A stretch of DNA of 38,127 nt from Candidatus Uhrbacteria bacterium (GTDB lineage Bacteria; Patescibacteriota; Patescibacteriia; UBA9934): the NCBI GenBank assembly GCA_030688135.1, contig JAUYIW010000022.1:1-38127 (forward strand), read 5' to 3'. This document shows, in pieces, positions 19,093 through 27,783 of this stretch. Every line of letters begins with the position of its first letter. Position 1 is the stretch's first letter. The translations under genes were made by a program, and so were the position numbers. The notes beneath the pieces are model-generated. The model saw only the letters and a program-made list of their open reading frames with translations, was not told where the DNA came from and searched no databases.

Positions 19093-19368
19093 TTATTTCT
19101 GCTTACTCTCCTCTTCTGCTTTGAATAACTTCGTAACTACTATTGTGGCGATAATAACAAAAAGCGTTATGGCAAATGCGTAAACAAACTTGGCAATCAA
19201 CCCCTGATCATCTGCCGGGAACAAGAAATCAATCAATCCCTTAATTGCATCGTTCCAAGCAAGGCCTGCAACAAAACCAAGGCCTGCAAGAATATAAGTC
19301 GATACATTAGTTCGTACCGTCTTCTTGATTTCATCAGATCCGTTTTTTACGTGTTTGAATAGGGTCAT
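19093..19368 (-). CDS. DUF5654-like small membrane protein
   Basis: 91 aa, two TM; TYILAGLGFVAGLAWNDAIKGLIDFLFP. Confidence 0.8.
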   Translation of the reverse strand: MTLFKHVKNGSDEIKKTVRTNVSTYILAGLGFVAGLAWNDAIKGLIDFLFPADDQGLIAKFVYAFAITLFVIIATIVVTKLFKAEEESKQK

Positions 19369-19393
19369 AAGACTGGGGGTTTATTATGCATCA

Positions 19394-19530
19394 CGAATGT
19401 TTATTATCGATTAACAATGTTTATTGTAAAACGCAGATGTTTATTATAATATCACTCCAATAAAACGAGCCGACAGTCAATAACCAATCGCTTACCGCCA
19501 ATAAACGAAGTCGCCAGCAATAAACTCCAG
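19394..19530. repeat. Cluster of TGTTTATT / AATAAAC short repeats upstream of the DUF5654-like gene
   Basis: CGAATGTTTATTAT, CAATGTTTATTGT, AGATGTTTATTAT, then CCAATAAAA, GTCAATAA, GCCAATAAAC, AGCAATAAAC. Confidence 0.6.
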
Positions 19531-19560
19531 CCGTCAGAAAGTCATAAATTGACAATGAAG

Positions 19561-19605
19561 TTGTCATCCTGAGCGAACCGCAGTATTCAATTCCTCGCTC
19601 GGTAT
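19561..19605. repeat. REP-like repeat fragment
   Basis: GTCATCCTGAGCGAACCGCAG...TTCCTCGCTCGG. Confidence 0.5.
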
Positions 19606-19612
19606 ATTAGTA

Positions 19613-19646
19613 ACAATCTGTAGATCGGTAGGAACCTTGCGGTATT
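19613..19646 (+). repeat. Intergenic repeat of the CTGTAnnnCGGTAGGWACC family
   Basis: ACAATCTGTAGATCGGTAGGAACCTTGCGGTATT. Confidence 0.75.
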
Positions 19647-19650
19647 AAAG

Positions 19651-19980
19651 CTAACGATCGTCACCACTACCGCCAATTGTGCCTCGCTGAAGACGAGAGT
19701 ACAGCTTTTCAATGTTTAATTCTGCAATCTCATCAAGAGAAAGATTAAGCTCGGTGGCAAGTTGAGCAACATACCAAAGAACATCGCCAAGTTCTTTTGT
19801 AACTTCGGCGCGCTTCTCATCCGTAACTTCCCCACCATCATCGCGAATTGTTTTTTTAAGCTTATCGGCAACCTCACCGGCCTCACCACAAAGTCCCATA
19901 ACTACATATGGAAAATTATTGCCTAAGTTTGGGTAAAGCGCAGTCTTGCGCGACTTTTTTTGGTATTCTTCAAAATTCAT
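19651..19980 (-). CDS. MazG-like nucleotide pyrophosphohydrolase
   Basis: GLCGEAGEVADKLKKTI...KELGDVLWYVAQLATEL; start taken at ATG 19980. Confidence 0.92.
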   Translation of the reverse strand: MNFEEYQKKSRKTALYPNLGNNFPYVVMGLCGEAGEVADKLKKTIRDDGGEVTDEKRAEVTKELGDVLWYVAQLATELNLSLDEIAELNIEKLYSRLQRGTIGGSGDDR

Positions 19981-19981
19981 A

Positions 19982-20806
19982 TTAATGAAAATAGTTTCTT
20001 TGTGCTTTAGCAAAATCTATACCGGCTTTATTAGCTGCCACGCCCCATCCGTAAATTTCATCAATACGAGCTATTGCATCTTGTTGATCGGGTACATTGT
20101 TAAGTTTTTCTACTTCGTCTGAAGCAGTGTCATTATGTAATCCGATAACAAAATGAGCAGCTTCATGAGCTAATACTTCTGTATTAGCGGCAATGGCTAA
20201 ATTATAATTTACCAGTGCATTTGCCTCGTAATCGTCTGAGGAATTAATTGAAACCAATTCATCAATAGTGTAATCCTGTACCCAACGATTTTTCTCAAAA
20301 TCATCAAGTGAATAAGTAAATAAGTCTGTGTTAACATCAACAATAATACGGTTAGCTCGTTTATCAGCTTCTCCTGCTTGCGCATGATCACCTCTAGTTT
20401 GAACGCCACATTCTATATTAGCCGTGGCGACAACGTCTATCACGTCATTAGCTGAAACGGTTGCATCGGGCCATAATTCATTCATGGAATTTTGTACATC
20501 TTGAGGATGCTCTACCAACCAATTTACCATAGCTTCAATGTAGTCGCCTTCTGACTCTGTGCATTCTAAAATCTCATATTTATTACAACCGGTTAGAATT
20601 GAAAAAAGTAAGGCAGGAGCCATGGCCGATCCTATCTCTAAGGATTTTGACATTTTCGATGTAGCCTCCTTCATCTCTGGAATTTGATTATCTAATAGCG
20701 CTTTTGTCCACTTTAAAATAGAGCCAAAAAAAGCCTGGCTCACTTCCCTTTCTCGGGACTTTTCATTTTCAATTATAGGCCCTCTAAAACCTTCGCATGA
20801 TTTCAT
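19982..20806 (-). CDS. Putative zincin-like metalloprotease/lipoprotein
   Basis: HEAAHFVIGLHND (HExxH); internal MAPALLFSILTGCNK resembles a lipoprotein signal, so the true start may be internal. Confidence 0.55.
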   Translation of the reverse strand: MKSCEGFRGPIIENEKSREREVSQAFFGSILKWTKALLDNQIPEMKEATSKMSKSLEIGSAMAPALLFSILTGCNKYEILECTESEGDYIEAMVNWLVEHPQDVQNSMNELWPDATVSANDVIDVVATANIECGVQTRGDHAQAGEADKRANRIIVDVNTDLFTYSLDDFEKNRWVQDYTIDELVSINSSDDYEANALVNYNLAIAANTEVLAHEAAHFVIGLHNDTASDEVEKLNNVPDQQDAIARIDEIYGWGVAANKAGIDFAKAQRNYFH

Positions 20807-20895
20807 AATGTATATATTACCAGATAATTGAAGTTTTATAAAGCGATCTGAGACTTTACAATTAGAGTAATTTGATCTACAATCTTACACACTAT

Positions 20896-20972
20896 GGGCC
20901 CTTGGCGCAGTTGGCTAGCGCGCTTCCATGGCATGGAAGAGGTCACGGGTTCGAATCCCGTAGGGTCCACCA
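20896..20972 (+). tRNA. tRNA-Ala (anticodon GGC), CCA encoded
   Basis: Cloverleaf GGGCCCT...CTTCC ATGGCAT GGAAG...ACGGG TTCGAAT CCCGT AGGGTCC A CCA; G3:U70 pair. Confidence 0.95.
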
Positions 20973-21177
20973 TCAAACATCTCTCCTGAATGGAGGGATT
21001 TTTGTTTTGCGCGAAATGCGCTTCTTTACTGTATAAGTTGGCGGTTTTGTTGATCTGTATGCGGTTCGAACTTTAGGGAGACCATTTGGCTAGTTTGAGG
21101 AAGTTGAAAGATGAAAGTGGCTTAGACTGGAGAGAAAATACCTTTTGGTTTGTGGTTCGAACTAAACTTCAAATAAT

Positions 21178-21726
21178 CTATTTATAAAACAGTTCATGGT
21201 TGCGAAGCTCTTTCTTAATATCTAAATAATTTGGAAGGGCCTTCCCTACAAGTGCCCAGAATTTTCTTGAGTGATTGAATTCTTTCAAATGACACATTTC
21301 ATGTACGATAATGTAGTCTTGGTGTTTTTGTGGTAAAAATACTATTTTGTAATTCAAATTTAGATTTTGTTTACACGAGCAACTACCCCAACGAGTCTTT
21401 TGATTTTTAATGAAGATCTTATTGAAAGAAAAGCTATAGACTTTGTTATAAAATCTCACCCGTTCATGCACCAAAGCAAGCGCTTTATCTTTGTTTTCCA
21501 AATAATCCTTGTGTGAGAATGTGCGAATTGCATTACTATCAACACTATTGAAAAATTGAATTTTATCCCACACCCACTGTTTTTTATCAGTGAGAAATTT
21601 CTCAATCAGCGATTGCTGTATTCCAAAAGGACTTGTAATAACAACACTGCCATCACAATACACAGCAAGTCGTAGCCTTTTTGCTCTTTTACTTCTTTTG
21701 AGTTTATATGGGATTTCCTTTTCCAT
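21178..21726 (-). CDS. YgjP/M48-like metal-dependent hydrolase linked to the RM operon
   Basis: KTRWGSCSCKQNLNLNYKIVFLP...YIIVHEMCHLKEFNHSRKFW. Confidence 0.88.
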   Translation of the reverse strand: MEKEIPYKLKRSKRAKRLRLAVYCDGSVVITSPFGIQQSLIEKFLTDKKQWVWDKIQFFNSVDSNAIRTFSHKDYLENKDKALALVHERVRFYNKVYSFSFNKIFIKNQKTRWGSCSCKQNLNLNYKIVFLPQKHQDYIIVHEMCHLKEFNHSRKFWALVGKALPNYLDIKKELRNHELFYK

Positions 21727-21731
21727 AATAC

Positions 21732-24647
21732 CTAGAATTTTTTAGTGATGATGTCCACCAGTCGATTCAAGAATTTCGGGAAGTCTTTTACATTAAATCG
21801 ACCTTTATAATCCCGCAGAATCAGTTCTTGCAAGGTTTGTTTGATGTCTTTAACAAACACATCTCGCTTTGAGGATTCCTGCCATCCACTATCTAGATCA
21901 TCCTCGATACGGATTCGAAGTTCTTTAACAAATTCCTTAATTTCCTCATCTTTTCCACCATCAACAAATTCTTGTGAGATGACATAAAGGGCGTATTCTT
22001 TCAAATCAAGCCCCAAATCTTTCGCCTCATCGCCCTTTGTCTTGATATCGCTCATCAATTCTTCATAGCGACGAATTCGTTCTGCAAGGTCAATTTGATT
22101 TTGCTCAAACTCGCGACGAATAGCTGTTAGTCGTTCGCTAAACTTCTGATAGGCGGGATTTTCATCAAGATTGATTGATATCTCCTGTTTGAGCATCTTC
22201 TCAAGATTGAGCGCCTTTTCTTCTTCATCCATTCCTTTGAGTCGCTCAAGTGTGTATAAATCATTTACGCGAAGTTCGCGGAAATTTTTGGTGATTCCTT
22301 CATAGTCAATAATATTGCTCTTAGTAATGAGCTCACGGACTTTCTCTCCATATTCTTCAAGTAAGTATCTATCATCCTCACTTCGGAATTCTTTCAAAAA
22401 GGCCAGATAGAAACTGGTCACCCATTCAAATGGGCGAATGTATTGCTTCAAGAATGGATCAGGAGAGAGAAACTCAAACAAGCTCTTGAGTTTCATGTAT
22501 TTCTCAACAAAGTATTTCTGCTTGTCTTGATTATCAATAAAAATCTTCAAACATCGACGAAGATTATCCATAGATGGATCTTCAATATTTACTCCCGTAA
22601 ATACTTTCATTACATCACTCAAAACATCAGAGAATCTCGCTTTCACTCGTTCAATATCAATCATCGCAGAATCAACGACATCTTCGTCAAAATCAAGCGC
22701 ATCATAGAGGTTACGGGTAATTCCGTAGTAGTCAATAATTTTTCCTGCTTCCTTGTTTTTATAGACACGATTCGTACGTGCAATCGCTTGCAGGAGGTTA
22801 TGATCGCGGAGCGGTTTATCGAGATACATAACTTGCTCAATCGGTGCGTCAAAACCAGTAAGTAGCATGTCGCAAACCAAAAGGAATTTCAGGGATGATT
22901 TTGGGTCTTTGAATTTCTCAATGATTTGCTCTCGTTCACGCTTGCTCGTGTTATAGACTTTCAAATCATCTGCATCACTATTTGGGTCTCCGGGGGAATA
23001 CACTACAGCCGACCATTCGGCAGGCACGAGCTTATCTAAGAGTTTTTTGTAGGTCGCTACTGCTTCGCGGTCATACGCAACAACCTGCCCCTTAAAGCCG
23101 TTTGGCTCCACATAGAGCTTATAATGCTCCACGATGTCCCTTGCCACGGCTTCCATACGTTTTGGGAGCTTCACCAGCGCCGCTTTTTTGCCATACTTCT
23201 TGATGAGTTCAGTCTTTTGTTTATCAGGCAAATCGCCAGCAATTTCTTCAAACTGTTGGTCAAGTTTTTCTTCATCAATAGAAAACTTTGAAAGTCGTGC
23301 TTCATAGGTCACTGGAATTGTCGCGCCGTCATCAATAGCTTGCTGGATAGAGTAGTAGTCAAGATATCGCTTTCCGTCTCCCTCGTAGTTTCGGAAAGTG
23401 TTTGTGTGCGTCTTGTCTACTGGCGTTCCAGTAAATCCAAAGAAGAACGCCTTTTTGAATGCATTGCGCATATTGATGCCCGACACGCCTTCGTCGCCTC
23501 GGTGTGCTTCGTCAGAAAGAACGATCACATTTTCATCCAGATTTTTTACTTTGTCGCCAAGTTCAGAAAACTTTTGAATGGTCGTGATGAATATGCCTTT
23601 CTCTGGCGACTGTATTTTTTCCTCCAAATCTTTGCGGGAAGTGACGCGTACAATATTTTTTCCACCTGCATTGGTAAATGTCTCAAATATCTGGTCATCC
23701 AAGTCCACTCGATCAACCAAAATAAATACTTTCGGATTGGCGAGCTGTTTATTGAAACGCAGTTTCCACGCAGTGAAATACATGGTGAGCGTTTTGCCTG
23801 ACCCTTGTGTGTGCCAAATGAGCCCTTGTCGCTTCTCTTTGCTTACTACACGCTCCACAATTTTATTCGTTGCCCGCATCTGCTGGTAACGAGCAATTTT
23901 CTTCACCAATTTCTCATTTTCCTTTTCAAACAAAATAAAGTTTTGGACAATATCCAAGAAGTTTTTCTTTGAGAGAAGTGAGAAAAGGGTCATCTCAAGC
24001 TCGCCACCAAGCTCTTTCTCAATATCTTCGTCTCGCCACTGAAGAAAGTATTGTTTTGGTGCGCCCGTTGCTCCGTAGACGGTTTTGAGTCCGTCACTGG
24101 CAATATTGAAACAGTTTGGGATAAACAGCTTGCGAGCTACTTTTTCATATCGTTTGAGCTGGTCAATACCATTTTCAAAACTCACTCCCTCCGAAGCGGT
24201 AGGACTTTTTGCCTCAATATCCACAAGCGGAAGTCCGTTCACAAAAATCAAAATATCGGGACGGATATTTTCGGTATCTCCTTCAAAATAAAATTGATTG
24301 GTAACAACAAATTGATTATTTTCTGGATTACTAAAATCAAGTAGTTTATAGTCGTGCTTTTTCCCTGTAACGGAATTCTTGAGGTTGATACCGTCTCGTA
24401 GTACTTTCAGGAATTCTTCGTTATTATCAATCTTCCTGACTTCGCGAATTACATTCTTAATCTCGCTCTCGTTCGCAGTAGGATTGAGCGCAGAAATAGC
24501 ACTCTTCAAAAGCGGCGTGATAATGTATTCAGTCTCAAGTTCGCGATATTTCGCAAACTCTTCCGGCTTTATGTACTCAAAGCCAAGCTTATCCTTAATA
24601 AACTTGATGATATAATTTTCTACTGTAACTTGTTCGTTAAATTTCAT
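21732..24647 (-). CDS. hsdR: Type I restriction endonuclease subunit R
   Basis: 971 aa; nuclease PDILIFVNGLPLVDIEAKSP, Walker A IWHTQGSGKTLTM, DEAH VLSDEAHRGDEG, helicase motif VI QAIARTNRVYKNKEAG. Confidence 0.96.
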   Translation of the reverse strand: MKFNEQVTVENYIIKFIKDKLGFEYIKPEEFAKYRELETEYIITPLLKSAISALNPTANESEIKNVIREVRKIDNNEEFLKVLRDGINLKNSVTGKKHDYKLLDFSNPENNQFVVTNQFYFEGDTENIRPDILIFVNGLPLVDIEAKSPTASEGVSFENGIDQLKRYEKVARKLFIPNCFNIASDGLKTVYGATGAPKQYFLQWRDEDIEKELGGELEMTLFSLLSKKNFLDIVQNFILFEKENEKLVKKIARYQQMRATNKIVERVVSKEKRQGLIWHTQGSGKTLTMYFTAWKLRFNKQLANPKVFILVDRVDLDDQIFETFTNAGGKNIVRVTSRKDLEEKIQSPEKGIFITTIQKFSELGDKVKNLDENVIVLSDEAHRGDEGVSGINMRNAFKKAFFFGFTGTPVDKTHTNTFRNYEGDGKRYLDYYSIQQAIDDGATIPVTYEARLSKFSIDEEKLDQQFEEIAGDLPDKQKTELIKKYGKKAALVKLPKRMEAVARDIVEHYKLYVEPNGFKGQVVAYDREAVATYKKLLDKLVPAEWSAVVYSPGDPNSDADDLKVYNTSKREREQIIEKFKDPKSSLKFLLVCDMLLTGFDAPIEQVMYLDKPLRDHNLLQAIARTNRVYKNKEAGKIIDYYGITRNLYDALDFDEDVVDSAMIDIERVKARFSDVLSDVMKVFTGVNIEDPSMDNLRRCLKIFIDNQDKQKYFVEKYMKLKSLFEFLSPDPFLKQYIRPFEWVTSFYLAFLKEFRSEDDRYLLEEYGEKVRELITKSNIIDYEGITKNFRELRVNDLYTLERLKGMDEEEKALNLEKMLKQEISINLDENPAYQKFSERLTAIRREFEQNQIDLAERIRRYEELMSDIKTKGDEAKDLGLDLKEYALYVISQEFVDGGKDEEIKEFVKELRIRIEDDLDSGWQESSKRDVFVKDIKQTLQELILRDYKGRFNVKDFPKFLNRLVDIITKKF

Positions 24648-24649
24648 AA

Positions 24650-25492
24650 TTATTTATCCAGTTTGTCGGGTTTCTTCAGCCCCTTAGTTTCTTCGGACTT
24701 CAGCTTTCTCTCCACCTTTTTAATATCTTCCTCCGCGGGCAATCTTTCAGGCGTAATTCCACGACTCAACAGTGTCTTTCTCACACTTTGATTGTTTGTG
24801 ATGTGTTCTTCCGAAATAGACTGTTCAGATCGCAATCTTTTTTCTTTCGAATTAAAGATAGTGATCTCAGTCGCAAAATCTTTCGCTTTCAAAAGAATTG
24901 TCGGCTGAAAATCTGCGAGCGCGCGACTATCTGGTACTCCGAGCCTAGCTTTCATCTCTTGGGTGGTATAGCCAAATAACGCTTTATCTCCCTTGCTTCG
25001 AATCAATCCAAAATTTCTGTCGCTTCCTGTTTGCTCAAAGATAACACCTGAAAGCTTTTTCTCGGTCTCTGTCAATTTGTGTCGAGCTAGTAACCTTTCA
25101 GAGTCTTGAATGCGTTTCTCGATAACCTCGAACTTCCGCGTCTGTACCGCAAAGTAATTTTGTGCAAAAGCTATTTGTTCTTTTCGAGGATCACCGTTTT
25201 GGGCTATGAGGTAACAAGCATATCTAGTGAGCATGACATCCAGTATCTCTTTCTGAGCTCCTTTGGGCATTTGGATCGTTTTCCCAGCGTCGGCAAAATG
25301 ATCCGATACCTTGTGACCCGTGTTTTCACAGGCTATTTTGGCCTTTGAAATAACACCCAAAAAGTTGTCCCACTTGTCATAGCCAAGGAGTTGTTGCAAA
25401 TCACGAGCAAGCCAGAACTCTACGCCATTGTCTGTTTTATTGGCATATTGCTCAAAATTATTCGTTAACGATTGTATAATTTCTTTTTTCAT
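24650..25492 (-). CDS. dinD: DinD-like DNA damage-inducible protein
   Basis: FWLARDLQQLLGYDKWDNFLGVISKAKIACENTGHKVSDHF...LTRYACYLIAQNGDPRKEQIAFAQNYFAVQTRK. Confidence 0.88.
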   Translation of the reverse strand: MKKEIIQSLTNNFEQYANKTDNGVEFWLARDLQQLLGYDKWDNFLGVISKAKIACENTGHKVSDHFADAGKTIQMPKGAQKEILDVMLTRYACYLIAQNGDPRKEQIAFAQNYFAVQTRKFEVIEKRIQDSERLLARHKLTETEKKLSGVIFEQTGSDRNFGLIRSKGDKALFGYTTQEMKARLGVPDSRALADFQPTILLKAKDFATEITIFNSKEKRLRSEQSISEEHITNNQSVRKTLLSRGITPERLPAEEDIKKVERKLKSEETKGLKKPDKLDK

Positions 25493-25494
25493 AG

Positions 25495-25740
25495 TTATTT
25501 TTTCTTTTTTCCAACTCTAATAATCGGATCAAGATTATTTTTCTTTTTGCGATCAGGATTTGACTGTAGAAATTTTGCTTGTCCTTTTCTTTTTACAGTG
25601 TGGTAACCAGGCAAATTTCCTGCGTCGGCTTTTTTAATTAATTCCTTATTTTGTTTTTCAGTAAGATTCTTTAAATCTATAGAGCGAACATTTCTACCTG
25701 TCGATGTCTCTTTTATTGTTTTGTGTGTTTTATTTTTCAT
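25495..25740 (-). CDS. Small basic protein, unknown
   Basis: 81 aa, Lys/Arg-rich, adjacent and co-directional with dinD and hsdS. Confidence 0.6.
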   Translation of the reverse strand: MKNKTHKTIKETSTGRNVRSIDLKNLTEKQNKELIKKADAGNLPGYHTVKRKGQAKFLQSNPDRKKKNNLDPIIRVGKKKK

Positions 25741-25757
25741 AAGCGCTTTATTATTTG

Positions 25758-27038
25758 TTAATTTTTAACTCTCACCCTCCCACTCAATAAATCCTGCATC
25801 AGACCTTTTTTGAGGAGGGTAAGTTTTTCTTTTAATTTCTTATTGATCAAAATTTTCTCATTTACCGCTGATATTATATTGGCAATTTCTCTTTGTTCCG
25901 AAATTGGTATCAGTGGGATTTCTACTTGCTCAAGGCTCCCGACAGGAAGCTGTGGTTGAGCAGAGCCAGATCCCATACTTGAATACTTCGCCTCCATTTG
26001 CGGACTTGAAAAATATCTATATAAAAACACCGGGTCAAATTGATCTCCATGTCGCACTATAAGCATCCCAGAGTTAATACGGATATTATCAAAGGAAATT
26101 TTCTCATCGTAATATGCGACATTTCCAACAGTTCCTCTTGAAGTCAAAATAATATCTCCTCGCTCGAGCTTACCTTTTCGCAATGCTCGGTCTTTTTCTT
26201 GGGAGATAAAGCTTGCCTCATCAAAAATGAATCCGTTTTTGCTCACATTTTTAGCACTAAGAAACAGACAGAATCCTTCGGGTGAGAAATCTTCTTGTTT
26301 TGGATAATTCGTACCTCTGTCTCCATCAATTAACTTTATCGAGGAATTTCTTATGCTTACCACGTCCCACTCCTTAGGAATCTGTCCGATTTTTGTTTCC
26401 TTGAATTTTGTATGCCCAATCCCGCGAGTAAAAAGCTGTTGCATCAACCCGCGCTTGAGCTTTTCTGTCGCCTCAATCACTCCCTGCGTTTTCGCAATAT
26501 CCTCATCCACCGCCCCCAAAATCTCCGCAATTTTTTTCTGTTCTTTTTTTGATTTAGGAATGACAATTTCTAGATTTTTTATGTTACTTCCATACAAATG
26601 GACTATGGTTGTACCTTGCCCAAGTTTTCCGATTTCATTTTTTTTGTAATGAGTTAGATAGTATGCTAGGAAATTCGGATCATACGAATCAGCCTTTTTT
26701 CTCAAAATATTTATATCACCACCTAAAAGCACCGCATTTTCATTTAGTGCTGAGGCAATCGCGAGATCTCTAGCAACTGTTGTTGTAGATCCAGGAATAA
26801 GTATGTCACCATTGACTGAAGGAATACCCGCGTTTGAATTAGTCCTACTTTTTACATCTTCAATAACTTCGTCGTAAGTCGTAAATAGTTCCCCATACAG
26901 AACGCACTTATTTTTACCAGATGGGTCAATATCTTTTTTTGAGAGACCCTGTCCCTTCATGACATAGCAAATATCATCAACAAAAGTACTTTGCCATCCG
27001 TTCGGAATATTTTGTTGTGCTGTATTATTTTTTGTCAT
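25758..27038 (-). CDS. hsdS: Type I restriction specificity subunit S
   Basis: Two TRDs with conserved repeats (IPKSKKEQKKIAEILGAVDEDI...; IPLISEQREIANIISAVNEKI...LKKGLMQDLLSGRVRV). Confidence 0.95.
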   Translation of the reverse strand: MTKNNTAQQNIPNGWQSTFVDDICYVMKGQGLSKKDIDPSGKNKCVLYGELFTTYDEVIEDVKSRTNSNAGIPSVNGDILIPGSTTTVARDLAIASALNENAVLLGGDINILRKKADSYDPNFLAYYLTHYKKNEIGKLGQGTTIVHLYGSNIKNLEIVIPKSKKEQKKIAEILGAVDEDIAKTQGVIEATEKLKRGLMQQLFTRGIGHTKFKETKIGQIPKEWDVVSIRNSSIKLIDGDRGTNYPKQEDFSPEGFCLFLSAKNVSKNGFIFDEASFISQEKDRALRKGKLERGDIILTSRGTVGNVAYYDEKISFDNIRINSGMLIVRHGDQFDPVFLYRYFSSPQMEAKYSSMGSGSAQPQLPVGSLEQVEIPLIPISEQREIANIISAVNEKILINKKLKEKLTLLKKGLMQDLLSGRVRVKN

Positions 27039-27780
27039 GTTTTGGTTTATGTTTCGATAGATGTGGGTCGGAAAGCATCACCTCCTTGAGGCGATCATTT
27101 TCTGTCTTCAAAATTTTCATCTTTTCAAGAAAATCTTCTTGAAATTCAAAAATGTTGAAGTCTTTGTTTACGCCATAAAATAAATCTAGTGCACCCATTA
27201 CTAAGTTCGCTGTAGCCCAAAGATCGGTTTTAATATGGCGGTCTTCTGAGCAATCAAAAAATTGTGTTTTAAATTTACCATCAACAAGACCCGAAGATGT
27301 CCGGTGAGCGTCTACAATATTTGCATGTGATGATAGTGCGTTGGTTTGACCTTTGTATTGTTTCAAAGACGCACTTCCGTCAGGGTATTTCTCATCAAGC
27401 CATTTATACATTTTTTTCTTCAAGTCATCATTGGGGTTCATCATTCCGTCCTCATCAATCAATGCAAACTTCTCTTTGTCTTTTTCAGGATCATTTTTAC
27501 CAATCGCAAATGATCCCCAGGCGGCTGCTTCTGATGCAAACCTAAGGTTAAAATTTGTCTGTATGTGATGGAAACGAACTGCTGATAAAAAAGCTAGTAT
27601 AATATGCTTCTGAAATGAACTGAGAAAAAGTAAAAAGTAAAAACTATTCGGATCAACTTTTTTTATAAACGAGTGGGCAAAATCCACCGCATACTCTGCG
27701 TGCAGAAAAAACTCCTCATTCATTAACTTGGCATTTTGAACTAATTCGTTTTCAGATTTTGAAATTTCTGCGACATTCAT
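27025..27780 (-). CDS. Hypothetical protein embedded in the type I RM operon
   Basis: 251 aa, helical, overlaps the hsdS start by 14 nt. Confidence 0.75.
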   Translation of the reverse strand: MNVAEISKSENELVQNAKLMNEEFFLHAEYAVDFAHSFIKKVDPNSFYFLLFLSSFQKHIILAFLSAVRFHHIQTNFNLRFASEAAAWGSFAIGKNDPEKDKEKFALIDEDGMMNPNDDLKKKMYKWLDEKYPDGSASLKQYKGQTNALSSHANIVDAHRTSSGLVDGKFKTQFFDCSEDRHIKTDLWATANLVMGALDLFYGVNKDFNIFEFQEDFLEKMKILKTENDRLKEVMLSDPHLSKHKPKHDKK

Positions 27781-27783
27781 AAA

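Noticed and set aside
22443-24615. Plus-strand ORFs opposite hsdR
   Set aside because: Antisense shadow ORFs with no recognisable features; hsdR motifs are clear on the minus strand.
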